A stretch of DNA of 64,000 nucleotides from JAEUQQ01 sp963697285 (GCA_963697285.1 CAVONI010000004.1:62001-126000), one strand, 5' to 3'. Shown: positions 36,206-48,801, counted from the first letter of the stretch. Translations and numbers: made by a program. Notes: a model not told the origin generated them from the sequence alone.

Positions 36206-38051
36206 ATGTGCGGAATCATCGGATACATCGGTGCAAAGCAGGTCGTCCCCGTCATCGTCGACGGGCTCAGGCGGCTCGAGTATCGCGGGTACGACTCCGC
36301 GGGCGTTGCGGTCGTCCACGACGGCCTCGTCGAAGTGCGCCGCAGCGCGGGCAAGCTGTCGCGACTCGAGGACGCCTTGCGGGCGCATCCGCTCGACGGC
36401 GACTACGGCATCGGCCACACGCGGTGGGCCACGCACGGCCGGCCGACGGAAGAGAACGCGCATCCCCACCGCGACAGCACGGGCCGCATCGTGGTCGTGC
36501 ACAACGGCATCATCGAGAACTACCTCGAGATCAAGCGCGAACTCCAGGCCAAGGGCGTGGTGTTCAAGAGCGAGACCGACACCGAGGTCGTCGCGCACCT
36601 CCTCCGCGAGGTGATGCAGGACGATGGCCTCGAGAACGCCGTGCGCCGGGCGCTGCTCGTGCTGCGTGGCCTGTTCGCCCTGGTCATCATGTCGGCCGAC
36701 GATCCCGAGAAGATCGTCGCCGTGCGCAACGGGCCGCCGATCGTCGTCGGTCTCGGCGATGGCGAGTTCTTCGTGGCGTCAGACGTGCCGGCGATCCTGA
36801 GCCACACGCGCGACGTGGTGTTCCTCGGCGACGAGGAGATGGCGGTGATCACGCGCCACGGCGTGACTTTCACCGACTACGCCGGCGCAGCGATCTCGAA
36901 GGCCACCCAGCGCGTGCTCTGGGATCCGATCATGGCCGAGAAGGCCGGATACAAGCACTTCATGCTGAAGGAGATCTTCGAGCAGCCGTGGGCCATCCGC
37001 GAGACGGTGCTCGGGCGCGTGTCAGAGGAGACCGGCACCATCTTCCTCAACGAGATGAACCTGTCTGACGAGACGCTGCGCGCGGTCGATCGCGTCATCG
37101 TCCTGGCGTGCGGCACGTCGTGGCACGCCGGACTGGTGGCGAAGTTCGTCATCGAGCAACTCGCGCGCCTCCCTGTCGAAGTCGACTACGGGTCCGAGTA
37201 CCGCTACCGCGAACCCATCGTCTCCAGCCGTACACTTGCCGTCGTCATCACGCAGTCTGGGGAAACGGCAGATACCCTCGCCGCGTTGCGCGAGGCCAAG
37301 CGGCACGGCGCCAGCTCCGTCGCCGTCTGCAACGTCGTCGGCTCGATGGCCACGCGCGAGTGCGACGGCACCGTGTACACCCACGCCGGGCCTGAGATCG
37401 GGGTGGCCTCGACGAAGGCCTTCACGTCGCAGCTCGTCGCGCTCCAGCTCCTGGCCCTTTACCTCGGCGCAGGTGCGCGGCACGCTGACGCCGGCCGAGA
37501 TTCGCCCGCACATCGTGGCGCTGAACCAGTTGCCGCTGCTGGTCGAGGAAGCCTTGAAGTGCGAGGGGCAGATCGAGGAGATCGCCAAGCGCTTCTACCA
37601 GTGCAGCGACTTCCTGTATCTCGGCCGTGGCGCCCACTATCCGATTGCCCTCGAAGGGGCGCTGAAACTGAAGGAGATCTCGTACATCCACGCTGAGGGA
37701 TATCCCGCGGGCGAGATGAAGCACGGCCCCATTGCGCTGATCGACGAGAAGCTCCCCGTCGTGGCGATTGCCACGCAGGACCACCTGTTCGAGAAGATGA
37801 TGGGCAACGTGCAGGAGGCCAAGGCGCGGGGCGGACACATCATCGCCCTCACGACCAAGGGCGACGATCGGATGGACGCGATCCTCGATCCCGTGCACGA
37901 CTCGCGGATCCCGCTGCCCCAGTGTCACCCGTTGCTCGCGCCGGTCGTGGCGGTGGTTCCGCTCCAGTTGCTCTCGTACCACATTGCCGTTCGCCGCGGC
38001 TGCGACGTCGATCAACCGCGCAACCTCGCCAAGAGCGTCACCGTCGAGTAG
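36206..38051 (+). CDS. glmS: Glutamine-fructose-6-phosphate aminotransferase (one frameshift as read)
   Basis: Makes glucosamine-6-P. The N-terminal glutaminase starts MCGIIGYIGAKQ, with Cys2 as nucleophile and YRGYDSAGVAV, HTRWATHG. Two SIS domains follow (ACGTSWHAG, ITQSGETADTLAAL; LGRGAHYPIALEGALKLKEISYIHAEGYPAGEMKHGP). The frame breaks near 37464-37469: ALQLLALYLG stops matching and AQVRGTLTPAEIRPH continues in the next frame. Removing one base restores a 614-aa protein, the normal GlmS length. glmS is usually essential and the rest is intact, so a sequencing or assembly error is the likeliest cause. Confidence 0.93.
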
Positions 38052-38058
38052 CGCCCCG

Positions 38059-38081
38059 GGCGCGCCGCCGCTCGGCGCGCC
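38059..38081 (+). terminator. Hairpin after glmS
   Basis: Perfect 9-bp arms GGCGCGCCG / CGGCGCGCC with a 5-nt loop, starting 7 bp after the glmS stop. There is no T-run. It probably ends or protects the glmU-glmS transcript. Confidence 0.5.
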
Positions 38082-38133
38082 AACTGCCCGCGGGCCGTTG
38101 GTTGTCAAGTCGGGGGAAGGGATCCCGCGTTGC

Positions 38134-38139
38134 TATACT
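38134..38139 (+). promoter_or_regulatory. Extended -10 promoter element for the PcrA/UvrD gene
   Basis: TGCTATACT reads as an extended -10 (TG-N-TATACT) ending 15 bp before the helicase ATG, implying a leader of under 10 nt. The nearest TTGTCA is too far upstream to be the -35. Confidence 0.5.
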
Positions 38140-38154
38140 GGCGTGATCCCTCTG

Positions 38155-40482
38155 ATGACATTCCTCGACGAGCTGAACCCTGAACAACGCGATGCGGTCC
38201 TCCACACCGAAGGACCGCTGCTGATCCTTGCCGGCGCCGGATCCGGAAAGACCCGCGTCATCGCCTACCGCATCGCGCACATCGTCGGCAGCGGCCTCGC
38301 CGACCTCGGCCAGGTGCTCGCCGTCACGTTCACCAACAAGGCCGCCGAGGAGATGCGCGAGCGCGTCGGCGTGCTGCTCGGCAGCGAGATGGGATCGATG
38401 TGGATTTCGACGTTCCACTCGATCTGTGCCCGCCTCCTGAGGCGCGAAGCGCCCGCCATCGGGCTCTCGCGCGACTTCGTCATCTACGACTCGGCCGACC
38501 AGGTGAGCGCGATCAAGCAGATCCTCAAGGAACTCGGGATCGACGACAAGTTGCTGCCGCCGAGGATGGCGCTGTCACGCATCAGCCACGCGAAGAACCG
38601 GATGGAGGGGCCCGAGGCGTTCCGCGACAACTGGTCGATCAGGGGCGAGCAGGTCGCCGAGGTCTTCGAGAAGTACCGCACGGCCCTCGCGCAGAGCAAC
38701 GCGCTCGACTTCGACGACCTGCTGCTCAAGACGGTGGAACTCTTCGAGACATCCTTGGCCGTCAGGACACGCTACGCCTCGAAGTTCCGCTACCTGCTGG
38801 TCGACGAGTACCAGGACACGAATCGCCCTCAGTACATGCTCATCAAGCGACTCGCCGAGTCGCATCGCAACCTGGCGGTCGTCGGCGATCCCGACCAGTC
38901 GATCTACAAGTGGCGCGGCGCCGACGTGAAGAACATCCTCGACTTCGAGGACGACTTCCCCGAAACCAAGGTCGTGCGCCTCGAGCGCAACTACCGCTCG
39001 ACGCAGGTCATCCTCGATGCGGCCACGGCGGTCATCGGCCAGAACCGCAACCGCAAGGAGAAGCGGCTCTACACCGAGCGCACCGGCGGCACACCGATCG
39101 TCTACTACCGGGCGAGCGACGATCTCGACGAGGCCGCCTACATCGTGCGGACGGCCAGGCAGGCGCTCTCGGACGACGCCCGCGCGATGGTGGCGGTGCT
39201 CTACCGGATGAACTCCCAGTCGCGCGCACTCGAAGATGCGTTGTCGCGAGAAGCCATCCCCTACAAGATCGTCGGCGGCGTCAGGTTCTACGAGCGCAAG
39301 GAGATCAAGGATGCGCTCGCGTATCTGAAGCTCGTCATCAACCCGCACGACGATGTGAGCTTCAGGCGCGTCGTGAACGAGCCGCCGCGCGGGATCGGCA
39401 AGGGCGTGATGGATGCGCTCGAAGCCGTGGATCCGACGGTGTTTCCGTTGAGTGCGCCTCCACTCGTCGCCGCCGGGCTCCACAACCTGTCGTCGTCGAA
39501 GTCGCTGTGGGCCAAGATGGTCTACGCGATGGACGACCGCTCCCTCCCGGCCCGGTCGTTGTCGGCGCTGCAGAAGTTCCGGGACGTCATCGAACAGGTC
39601 GCCTCGCTCGCCCGCACCGGCACGATCGGCCACACCATCGCCCAGTTGCTCGAGGTCAGCGGGTACCTGCCTGACCTGCAGAAGGAGCGGAGCGACGAGG
39701 CACAGGGCCGCATCGAAAACCTCGAGGAACTGGTGTCGGCAGCGAGCGAGTACGAGTCGCGAGACCCCGAGGCGACCCTCGGCGGATTCGTCGATCGGCT
39801 GTCACTGCTGTCAGAGGCCGACGAAGTCCAGGGATCGTCGGCCGCCAGGGTCTGGTTGATGACGATGCACGCGGCGAAGGGCCTGGAGTTCCCCACCGTG
39901 ATCATCGCCGGGCTGGAGGAAGGCGTGTTTCCGCATTCCCGCTCGGTGCAGGACGACGAGATCGAGGAGGAGCGTCGCCTGTGCTACGTCGGCATCACGC
40001 GGGCACAGCGCAAGCTCGTGCTGACAGGCGCCATGCGCAGGCGCGTGTTCGGTGAGTACCAGTCGAGCGACCCGTCGAGGTTTCTCGACGAGATGCCGGC
40101 CAGCCTCGTGGAGCGGGTCGAGCCCAACTACGCACCGTCGTGGGGCGGGCGCCCCGGCACCGGATACGGCAGCGCGTACGGTGGCGGAGCAGGCAGGTAC
40201 CGGCAGAACCAGTACGGGCGCGGCGGGTCTGCGACGCGCAACGCCGGGAATGGCTCGTCACGATCGACCGAAGCTGGACCAACCTACAAGTACGAAGACG
40301 AGGATCAGTCGGGCGACGGCAGCGGCCTGAAGCTGGGGATGAAGGTGCGCCACGCGCAGTTCGGCGTCGGCACCGTCATCGGCATCGACCCAGCAGGCGA
40401 CGACACGAAGCTCACGGTGAGGTTCGCGTCGGTCGGCGCCAAGAAGCTGATCGCGAAGTTCGCGAGGCTCACGCCGGCGTAA
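38155..40482 (+). CDS. pcrA: ATP-dependent DNA helicase, PcrA/UvrD family
   Basis: 775 aa SF1 helicase. Motif I AGAGSGKTR, motif Ia VTFTNKAAEEMRER, motif II LVDEYQDTN, motif III VGDPDQSIYKWRGAD, motif IV LERNYRST, motif V TMHAAKGLEFP and motif VI YVGITRAQRKL are all present. The C-terminal GLKLGMKVRHAQFGVGTVIG is the Tudor-like domain of PcrA, which contacts RNA polymerase. The linker before it is Gly/Tyr/Ser-rich. Acts in nucleotide excision repair and removal of replication blocks. Convergent with gyrA. Confidence 0.95.
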   Translation: MTFLDELNPEQRDAVLHTEGPLLILAGAGSGKTRVIAYRIAHIVGSGLADLGQVLAVTFTNKAAEEMRERVGVLLGSEMGSMWISTFHSICARLLRREAPAIGLSRDFVIYDSADQVSAIKQILKELGIDDKLLPPRMALSRISHAKNRMEGPEAFRDNWSIRGEQVAEVFEKYRTALAQSNALDFDDLLLKTVELFETSLAVRTRYASKFRYLLVDEYQDTNRPQYMLIKRLAESHRNLAVVGDPDQSIYKWRGADVKNILDFEDDFPETKVVRLERNYRSTQVILDAATAVIGQNRNRKEKRLYTERTGGTPIVYYRASDDLDEAAYIVRTARQALSDDARAMVAVLYRMNSQSRALEDALSREAIPYKIVGGVRFYERKEIKDALAYLKLVINPHDDVSFRRVVNEPPRGIGKGVMDALEAVDPTVFPLSAPPLVAAGLHNLSSSKSLWAKMVYAMDDRSLPARSLSALQKFRDVIEQVASLARTGTIGHTIAQLLEVSGYLPDLQKERSDEAQGRIENLEELVSAASEYESRDPEATLGGFVDRLSLLSEADEVQGSSAARVWLMTMHAAKGLEFPTVIIAGLEEGVFPHSRSVQDDEIEEERRLCYVGITRAQRKLVLTGAMRRRVFGEYQSSDPSRFLDEMPASLVERVEPNYAPSWGGRPGTGYGSAYGGGAGRYRQNQYGRGGSATRNAGNGSSRSTEAGPTYKYEDEDQSGDGSGLKLGMKVRHAQFGVGTVIGIDPAGDDTKLTVRFASVGAKKLIAKFARLTPA

Positions 40483-40508
40483 CCGGGCCGGGCCGCACGG
40501 GGGTGCGC

Positions 40509-40534
40509 GGGCCGCGCAGGGGCGCGGCCCCTAC
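40509..40534. repeat. Dispersed palindromic element between pcrA and gyrA
   Basis: Arms GGGCCGCGC / GCGCGGCCC with loop AGGG, followed by CTAC. It is the exact complement of the elements at 55803-55828 and 56207-56232. It lies between two convergent stop codons, where it could also act as a bidirectional terminator. Confidence 0.85.
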
Positions 40535-40557
40535 ACCTGGCCGCCAACACATGGGCC

Positions 40558-43122
40558 CTATTCGGTTTCCGGGGTGTCATCCGGGTCCGGGGTGTCGAGC
40601 GGGGCTGCTGGATCGACGGCGTCCGCGTCGTCCACCACGCCGGCGCGTTCGGCGAAGCGCGCGATCGAGACGACCTTGTCGCCTTCCTGCAACTGGATCA
40701 GGCGAACGCCCTGTGAGTTGCGGCCGATCTCGCGGATCTGCGACACCGACGTCCGCAGGATCTTGCCCTGCTCGGTCATCAGCATCAGCTCGTCCTCTTC
40801 GGTCACGTGCGCGATGCCAACGACCTTGCCGTTGCGGTTCGTGGTCTGGATGTTGATCAGCCCCATCCCGCCGCGTGTCTGGACGCGGTACTCGTCGATG
40901 TCGGTGCGCTTGCCGTAGCCGTTCTCGGTGACCGTGAGGATGGCGCCGCCGCCGCCCTCTCCGATCACGTCCATGCCCACGACTTCGTCATCCGTGCGGA
41001 GCGCGATGCCGCGCACGCCGTAGGCACCGCGGCCCATCGCGCGTGCATCCTCCTCGTGGAACCGGATGGCCTTTCCGTCCTTCGTCCCGAAGAACACGTG
41101 GCTGTTACCGTCTGACAACTGCACGTCGATCACCTGGTCGTCGTCTTCGACGCCGATCGCGATGATGCCGGCCGCCCGCGGGTTGCTGTACGCCTTCAGG
41201 TCGGTCTTCTTGATGACGCCTCGCCGTGTCGCCATGACGGCGAACAGCTTGTCGTCTTCGGTCGGGAACTCGCGGACCGCGAGCAACGCGGCGATCCGAT
41301 CGCTACCGAGTTGCACGAGGTTCACGATCGCCGTGCCCTTCGCGTCGCGCGACACCTCGGGGATCTTGTAGACGTTCAGCCAGAAGCACTTCCCGCCGCG
41401 CGTGAAGATCAGGATGTAGCTGTGCGTCGAGGCGATGAAGAGGTGCGCCACCGCATCTTCCTCGCGCACGGTCATCCCGCGCGAACCCTGGCCGCCGCGG
41501 CGCTGCTTGCGGTACTCCTCGAGCTTCGTGCGCTTGATGTAGCCGGTGCTCGACACGGTGATCGCGACGTCTTCTTCCTTGATGAAGTCGATGTCGGCGA
41601 AGTCGCCGTCCTGCGGCTCGATGGTGGTGCGGCGCTCGTCGGCGTACCGCTCGCGGATGTCCTTCAGCTCGTTGACGACGATCTCGAGCAGCAGGCGATC
41701 GCTGCCGAGGATCGCGCGCAGGCGCTCGATCGTCCGCAGCAACTCGGCCAGCTCGTCGAGGATCTTCTGCCGCTCGAGCCCGGTCAACCGCTGAAGCTGC
41801 ATCTCGAGGATGGCCTGCGACTGCAGCTCGCTCAGCCCGAACGTCGCCATCAACCCCGCCCGCGCGGCGGCGGTGCTTGGCGAGGCCTTGATCAACGCTA
41901 TGACGGCGTCGATGTTGTCGAGCGCGATCCTGAAACCCTCGAGGATGTGCGCGCGCGCTTCGGCCTTGCGCAGCTCGAACTCGGTCCGGCGCCTGACGAC
42001 GTCGCGCCTGAACTCGATGAAGTACTCGAGCATGTCGAGGATCGGCAGCACGCGCGGCCGGCCATCGACGATGGCGAGCATGGTCACGCCGAAGGTCGTC
42101 TGCAGCTGGGTGTGCCTGAGCAGGTTGTTCAGCACGACCTGCCCGACCTCGCCGCGCTTCAGCTCGATCACGATGCGCATGCCGTGGCGATCCGACTCGT
42201 CACGCAGGTCAGAGATGCCTTCGACGATCTTCTCGCGCGCGAGCTCGGCGATCTTCTCGAGCAGGCGCGACTTGTTCACCTGGTAGGGGATCTCGTGGAC
42301 GACGATGGCCGTGCGGTCGCCCTTGCGATCTTCGAACTCGGTCCTGGCGCGGAGCGTGATCGATCCGCGTCCCGTCGTGAACGCCTCGAAGATCCCGCGT
42401 TGGCCGATGATCGCCCCGCCGGTCGGGAAGTCTGGGCCGGGAATGATCTCGAGGATCCGCCGCTGTTTCTCGTCGCGTGTCGGCGCCGCCGACCCTTCGT
42501 CGCGCAGGCTGACCTGCTGTTCGATCAGCCACACCAGGGCGTCGACGATCTCGCCGAGGTTGTGCGGCGGGATGTTCGTCGCCATCCCGACCGCGATCCC
42601 CGTCGACCCGTTGACGAGGAGGTTCGGGAACTTCGTCGGCAGGACGGTCGGCTCGACGGTCGTTTCGTCGTAGTTCGGGACGAAGTCGACGGTCTCCTTG
42701 TCGAGATCGGCCATGAGGTCTTCGGCGAGGGCCTGCAGGCGCGCTTCGGTGTAGCGCATGGCCGCGGGCGAGTCGCCGTCGATCGAGCCGAAGTTGCCCT
42801 GGCCGTCGACCAGGGGATACCGCATGTTGAAGTCCTGCGCGAGGCGCACGAGCGTGTCGTAGATCGACGCGTCACCGTGCGGATGGAAGTTGCCCATCAC
42901 CTCGCCGACGATCTTCGCGCACTTGCGGTAGGCGCGATTGTTCGCGAGGCCCATCAGCCGCATGCCGTACAGGACGCGGCGATGCGCGGGCTTCAGCCCG
43001 TCGCGGACGTCGGGAAGCGCGCGCCCGATGATCACGCTCATGGCGTAATCCATGTACGAGCGCTTCATCTCGTCTTCGATGTTCACCGGCACGCGCGACA
43101 GCGCGAAATTCTGTTGGTCCAT
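40558..43122 (-). CDS. gyrA: DNA gyrase subunit A
   Basis: 854 aa. The N-terminal breakage-reunion domain starts VNIEDEMKRSYMDYAMSVIIGRALPDVRDGLKPAHRR; the catalytic Tyr lies in AMRYTEARLQ. The C-terminal pinwheel includes the GyrA-box variant QRRGGQG, which differs from the usual QRRGGKG by Lys to Gln. The C-terminal tail is acidic. It lies 15 bp after gyrB in one operon-like run. Confidence 0.97.
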   Translation of the reverse strand: MDQQNFALSRVPVNIEDEMKRSYMDYAMSVIIGRALPDVRDGLKPAHRRVLYGMRLMGLANNRAYRKCAKIVGEVMGNFHPHGDASIYDTLVRLAQDFNMRYPLVDGQGNFGSIDGDSPAAMRYTEARLQALAEDLMADLDKETVDFVPNYDETTVEPTVLPTKFPNLLVNGSTGIAVGMATNIPPHNLGEIVDALVWLIEQQVSLRDEGSAAPTRDEKQRRILEIIPGPDFPTGGAIIGQRGIFEAFTTGRGSITLRARTEFEDRKGDRTAIVVHEIPYQVNKSRLLEKIAELAREKIVEGISDLRDESDRHGMRIVIELKRGEVGQVVLNNLLRHTQLQTTFGVTMLAIVDGRPRVLPILDMLEYFIEFRRDVVRRRTEFELRKAEARAHILEGFRIALDNIDAVIALIKASPSTAAARAGLMATFGLSELQSQAILEMQLQRLTGLERQKILDELAELLRTIERLRAILGSDRLLLEIVVNELKDIRERYADERRTTIEPQDGDFADIDFIKEEDVAITVSSTGYIKRTKLEEYRKQRRGGQGSRGMTVREEDAVAHLFIASTHSYILIFTRGGKCFWLNVYKIPEVSRDAKGTAIVNLVQLGSDRIAALLAVREFPTEDDKLFAVMATRRGVIKKTDLKAYSNPRAAGIIAIGVEDDDQVIDVQLSDGNSHVFFGTKDGKAIRFHEEDARAMGRGAYGVRGIALRTDDEVVGMDVIGEGGGGAILTVTENGYGKRTDIDEYRVQTRGGMGLINIQTTNRNGKVVGIAHVTEEDELMLMTEQGKILRTSVSQIREIGRNSQGVRLIQLQEGDKVVSIARFAERAGVVDDADAVDPAAPLDTPDPDDTPETE

Positions 43123-43137
43123 GATTCGCTGCGGTGC

Positions 43138-45687
<2,550 letters not shown>

Positions 45688-45709
45688 TCGATACCGCCGA
45701 ACGCACGCG

Positions 45710-46831
45710 CTAGGCGCGCATCGGCATGATGACGTAGAGGTAGTCGTAGCCTTCGGGCGCGACGGGCTTCATCACGGCCTGGCTCGTCTCGTCCTTGAAC
45801 TCGAGCACGACCTGCTCGGTTTCAACCGCCGACAGGAACTCCGTGACGTACTGCGCGTTGAAGCACAGCTGCATCGACGGCCCGTCGTAATCGACCAGCA
45901 AGGTTTCTTTCGCATCGCCCAGATCGGGATTGCTCGACACGACGTCGACCTGCCCCTTGTCGATCTGGAACTTCACCGCACGCGAACGCTCGCTCGACAG
46001 CAGCGCCACGCGTTTGACCGCGCGCGCAAACCGTTCGCGCTCGAAGTCAATTTTCTTGTCGTTGTTCTTCGGAATCACCCTGTCGTAGGCCGGGAACTGC
46101 CCATCGATCACACGTGACGCCAACTGGCGCGTCCCGAGATCGAAGAACAGGTGGTTCTCACCCCGGCGCAGCACGATGTCGGCCGTGCCGTCGCCCACCA
46201 CCCGGTTCAACTCCATCAGGGTCTTCTTGGGCAGCAGGATCTTCAGCTCTCCGTCGGGCGTGTGCCCCTTCGGCACCTCGCGCGGGGCGGTGACGTGGGC
46301 CAGGCGGTGCCCGTCGGTCGCCACCAGGCTCATGAGCGTATCGGTGAGCACCAGCAGCGCGCCGTTCAGGAAGTACCTCGTGTCTTCACCCGTGATGGCG
46401 AATCCCGTCTTCGCGATCATCTGGCGCAGGCCGGCGGCGGGCAGCGTCTCGGGCACGGGTTGCGCATCACCAAGCGTCGGCAACTGCGGGTAGTCGTCTG
46501 GTGACTGCGTCGACATCCGCGACTCGAAGCGGTCGGCGGCGATCTTCACGCCGTTGCGATCGGTCTCGATCCGCACGTCGGTGTCGGGCAACTCGCGCAC
46601 GAGTTCGAACAGCTTCTTGGCCGGCAGCGTCAGCGTGCCGCCCTTGCTCACCGATGCCGGGCACTGCGTCCGCAGACTCATGTCGAGGTCGGTCGCCATC
46701 ATCCGCATCGTGTCGCCATCGGCTTCGACGAGCACGTTGGCCAGCACGGGGATCGTGATCTTCCGCTCGACGATGTTCTGGAGAAGTGAGAGTTCACGCT
46801 GCAGGTCTGTCTTGCGGACAACGAGTTCCAT
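45710..46831 (-). CDS. dnaN: DNA polymerase III beta sliding clamp
   Basis: 373 aa, three-domain clamp of usual length. It starts MELVVRKTDLQRELSLLQNIV, has LRQMIAKTGFAITGEDTRYFLNG in the middle domain and ends in the family tail YDYLYVIMPMRA. Tethers the polymerase to DNA. Together with dnaA upstream and gyrB/gyrA downstream it forms the standard origin-proximal cluster. Confidence 0.97.
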   Translation of the reverse strand: MELVVRKTDLQRELSLLQNIVERKITIPVLANVLVEADGDTMRMMATDLDMSLRTQCPASVSKGGTLTLPAKKLFELVRELPDTDVRIETDRNGVKIAADRFESRMSTQSPDDYPQLPTLGDAQPVPETLPAAGLRQMIAKTGFAITGEDTRYFLNGALLVLTDTLMSLVATDGHRLAHVTAPREVPKGHTPDGELKILLPKKTLMELNRVVGDGTADIVLRRGENHLFFDLGTRQLASRVIDGQFPAYDRVIPKNNDKKIDFERERFARAVKRVALLSSERSRAVKFQIDKGQVDVVSSNPDLGDAKETLLVDYDGPSMQLCFNAQYVTEFLSAVETEQVVLEFKDETSQAVMKPVAPEGYDYLYVIMPMRA

Positions 46832-47114
46832 GCGGTAGCTGCCCCGGATTGTTCGCGGTGTGCGGCCTGATCTGCTTTCGTGATCAGATCAGAAAAGGCT
46901 AATAAGTATAACAAGAACAAGGTGCTGTTGAGAACTCGAATCGAGCCGTTAGTGACGTTTCCTCAATGCTTTACCGTGTGGAAAACGCCCGCCGTCCCTG
47001 TGGACGTCCTGGCGGGCCGCCTGTGTATCCCTGGTGATCCGCAGATCGTCCTCGCAACCTGTCGGCCCTCGACTGTGGATCGCGGTGGCAGAGACCCCCG
47101 CCGTGGCAGATTCC
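46832..47114. other. dnaA-dnaN intergenic region with DnaA-box-like sites and an AT-rich tract (oriC candidate, part 1)
   Basis: TGTGGAAAA at 46977-46985 is a TTTTCCACA box on the minus strand. TGTGGACG (46999), TGTGTATCC (47022) and TGTGGATCG (47074) are weaker matches to the TTATNCACA consensus. An AT-rich tract at about 46878-46925 (GATCAGAAAAGGCTAATAAG) is the most AT-rich stretch in the neighbourhood and could be a duplex-unwinding element. It also holds the dnaN promoter. Confidence 0.55.
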
Positions 47115-48479
47115 CTAGCGAAAGCCGTCGAGGAGGTTGTTGATAAGGCTGTTGAAATCCGAGTCGCGCTTCCGCATGTCTTCGATCTTCCTGATCGAGT
47201 GGATCACGGTCGAATGGTGCTTTCCGCCGAAACTGCGACCGATTTCCGGCAGCGAGGCGTTCGTCAACTGCTTGCACAGGTACATGGCGACCTGGCGGGG
47301 CATCGACACCGATTTTGCGTTGTTCCGCGACTTCAGTTCGCTGACCTTCAGCCGGTAGTAGTCGGCCGTGAACTTCTGGATGATCTCGATCGTGACGGCC
47401 TTTTCCTCGGCATTCAGGACATTCTTGAGGACGTCCTGGGTCAGGGCAAGGGTGATCTCCACCGCGTGCAGCGACGCGTAGGCAACCAGGCGGGTCAGGG
47501 ATCCCTCGAGTTCGCGGATGTTCGACTTGATCTTGCCCCCGATGTAGATGGCCACGTTGTCGGGGAGCGGCACACCTTCGGCTTCGGCCTTCTTCTTGAG
47601 AATCGCCACCTTCGTTTCGAGATCAGGCGGCTGGATGTCGGCGATGAGGCCCCATTCGAACCGCGAACGCAGCCGCTCCTCGAGTTGTGGAATCTCGTGG
47701 GGCGGGCAGTCTGACGTGATGACGATCTGCTTGATGGGATGCAGCGCGTTGAAGGTGTGGAAGAACTCGGTCTGCGTGGCTTCCTTGCCCGCGATGAACT
47801 GGACGTCGTCGACCAGCAGCAGGTCGATCGTGCGGTAACGCTCGCGGAACTCGAGGATCCGGTCGTAGCGCAACGCGTTGATCATCTCGTTCATGAAGCG
47901 CTCGCCCGACACGTAGGTCAGCCGGGTCTGGGGCGCCTGGCTGAGGACGTAGTGGCCGATGGCGTGCATCATGTGCGTCTTGCCGAGACCGACGCCGCCG
48001 TAGATGAACAGCGGGTTGTACGAGCGCGCGGGCGTTTCGGCGACGGCCCGGCAGGCAGCATGGGCGAATTGGTTCGACGAGCCCACGACGAAGGTGTCGA
48101 AGGTGTACCGCGGATTGAGCCCGGCCATGCCCATCGTCATCGACTCGGTCGACGGCTCAGCCGTGGAGAACGCCGGCACGGCGTCGGTCGCGGGAAGCTC
48201 AGCCGGCGACGGGGGCTGATCCGCCGAGATCTCGGCCTCGGTCAGCAGTTCGAGGACGGTGCCCGGGCGGCCGACTTCGCTGAGCGCTTCGGCCAGGACG
48301 CCGGCGTAGTGTTTGGCCAGCCAGTCCTTCACGAGGCGGTCGGCAACCTGGACGACGAGGGTCGAGCCGTGATCCGCGACCTGCGTGGTTCGCTTGAACC
48401 AGGTGTAGAAGCTGTGCCGGTTGACCTTGGACTCCACGCGTCCAAGCACCGCTTCCCACGTCGTAGGGCTCGAATTCAT
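47115..48479 (-). CDS. dnaA: Chromosomal replication initiator DnaA
   Basis: 454 aa. Domain I is WEAVLGRVESKVNRHSFYTWF. The AAA+ domain III has Walker A GGVGLGKTHMMHAIG, Walker B LLLVDDVQFIAGKE and RFMNEMINALRYD. The DNA-binding domain IV ends with LPEIGRSFGGKHHSTVIHSIRKIE. Normal length. It binds the box-like sites found on both sides of the gene. A weak TTGGCT-N17-TAGGCA (complement of 48543-48571) could be its promoter. Confidence 0.97.
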   Translation of the reverse strand: MNSSPTTWEAVLGRVESKVNRHSFYTWFKRTTQVADHGSTLVVQVADRLVKDWLAKHYAGVLAEALSEVGRPGTVLELLTEAEISADQPPSPAELPATDAVPAFSTAEPSTESMTMGMAGLNPRYTFDTFVVGSSNQFAHAACRAVAETPARSYNPLFIYGGVGLGKTHMMHAIGHYVLSQAPQTRLTYVSGERFMNEMINALRYDRILEFRERYRTIDLLLVDDVQFIAGKEATQTEFFHTFNALHPIKQIVITSDCPPHEIPQLEERLRSRFEWGLIADIQPPDLETKVAILKKKAEAEGVPLPDNVAIYIGGKIKSNIRELEGSLTRLVAYASLHAVEITLALTQDVLKNVLNAEEKAVTIEIIQKFTADYYRLKVSELKSRNNAKSVSMPRQVAMYLCKQLTNASLPEIGRSFGGKHHSTVIHSIRKIEDMRKRDSDFNSLINNLLDGFR

Positions 48480-48801
48480 GGCGCGCGCAGCTGACTTTCG
48501 CCCCGTCGTGACGGCGGGATGACGTTGGATCGACGGGTTTCGTGCCTACAAACGTGTCAAAAACGAGCCAAAAACGACTTTCGCCTGGTGCCGACCCTTG
48601 AAATATCAGAACAGGTCGGCGCGCATGGGCGAAAACCTCCAGAATTTCCACAGATTTTTCCACAGGTGTGGAAAACCCCCCGGTCCGGAGGCGCAAAAAC
48701 GGCCGCTGGTCAGTGGGGGCCGAGAGACTACCACAGGGTCGAAACCGCAGCAATGATCGCCAAATGATCGCCTCGAGGGCCGGCAGACGCGCGATTCGGG
48801 C
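48480..48801. other. dnaA-rpmH intergenic region with clustered DnaA boxes (oriC candidate, part 2)
   Basis: Three box-like 9-mers lie within 32 bp: ATTTCCACA (48644-48652), TTTTCCACA (48656-48664) and, inverted, TGTGGAAAA (48667-48675). They face each other as an inverted pair after a direct pair. An A-rich tract (GTCAAAAACGAGCCAAAAAC) lies at about 48556-48575. This is the classic position between dnaA and rpmH. Confidence 0.6.
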
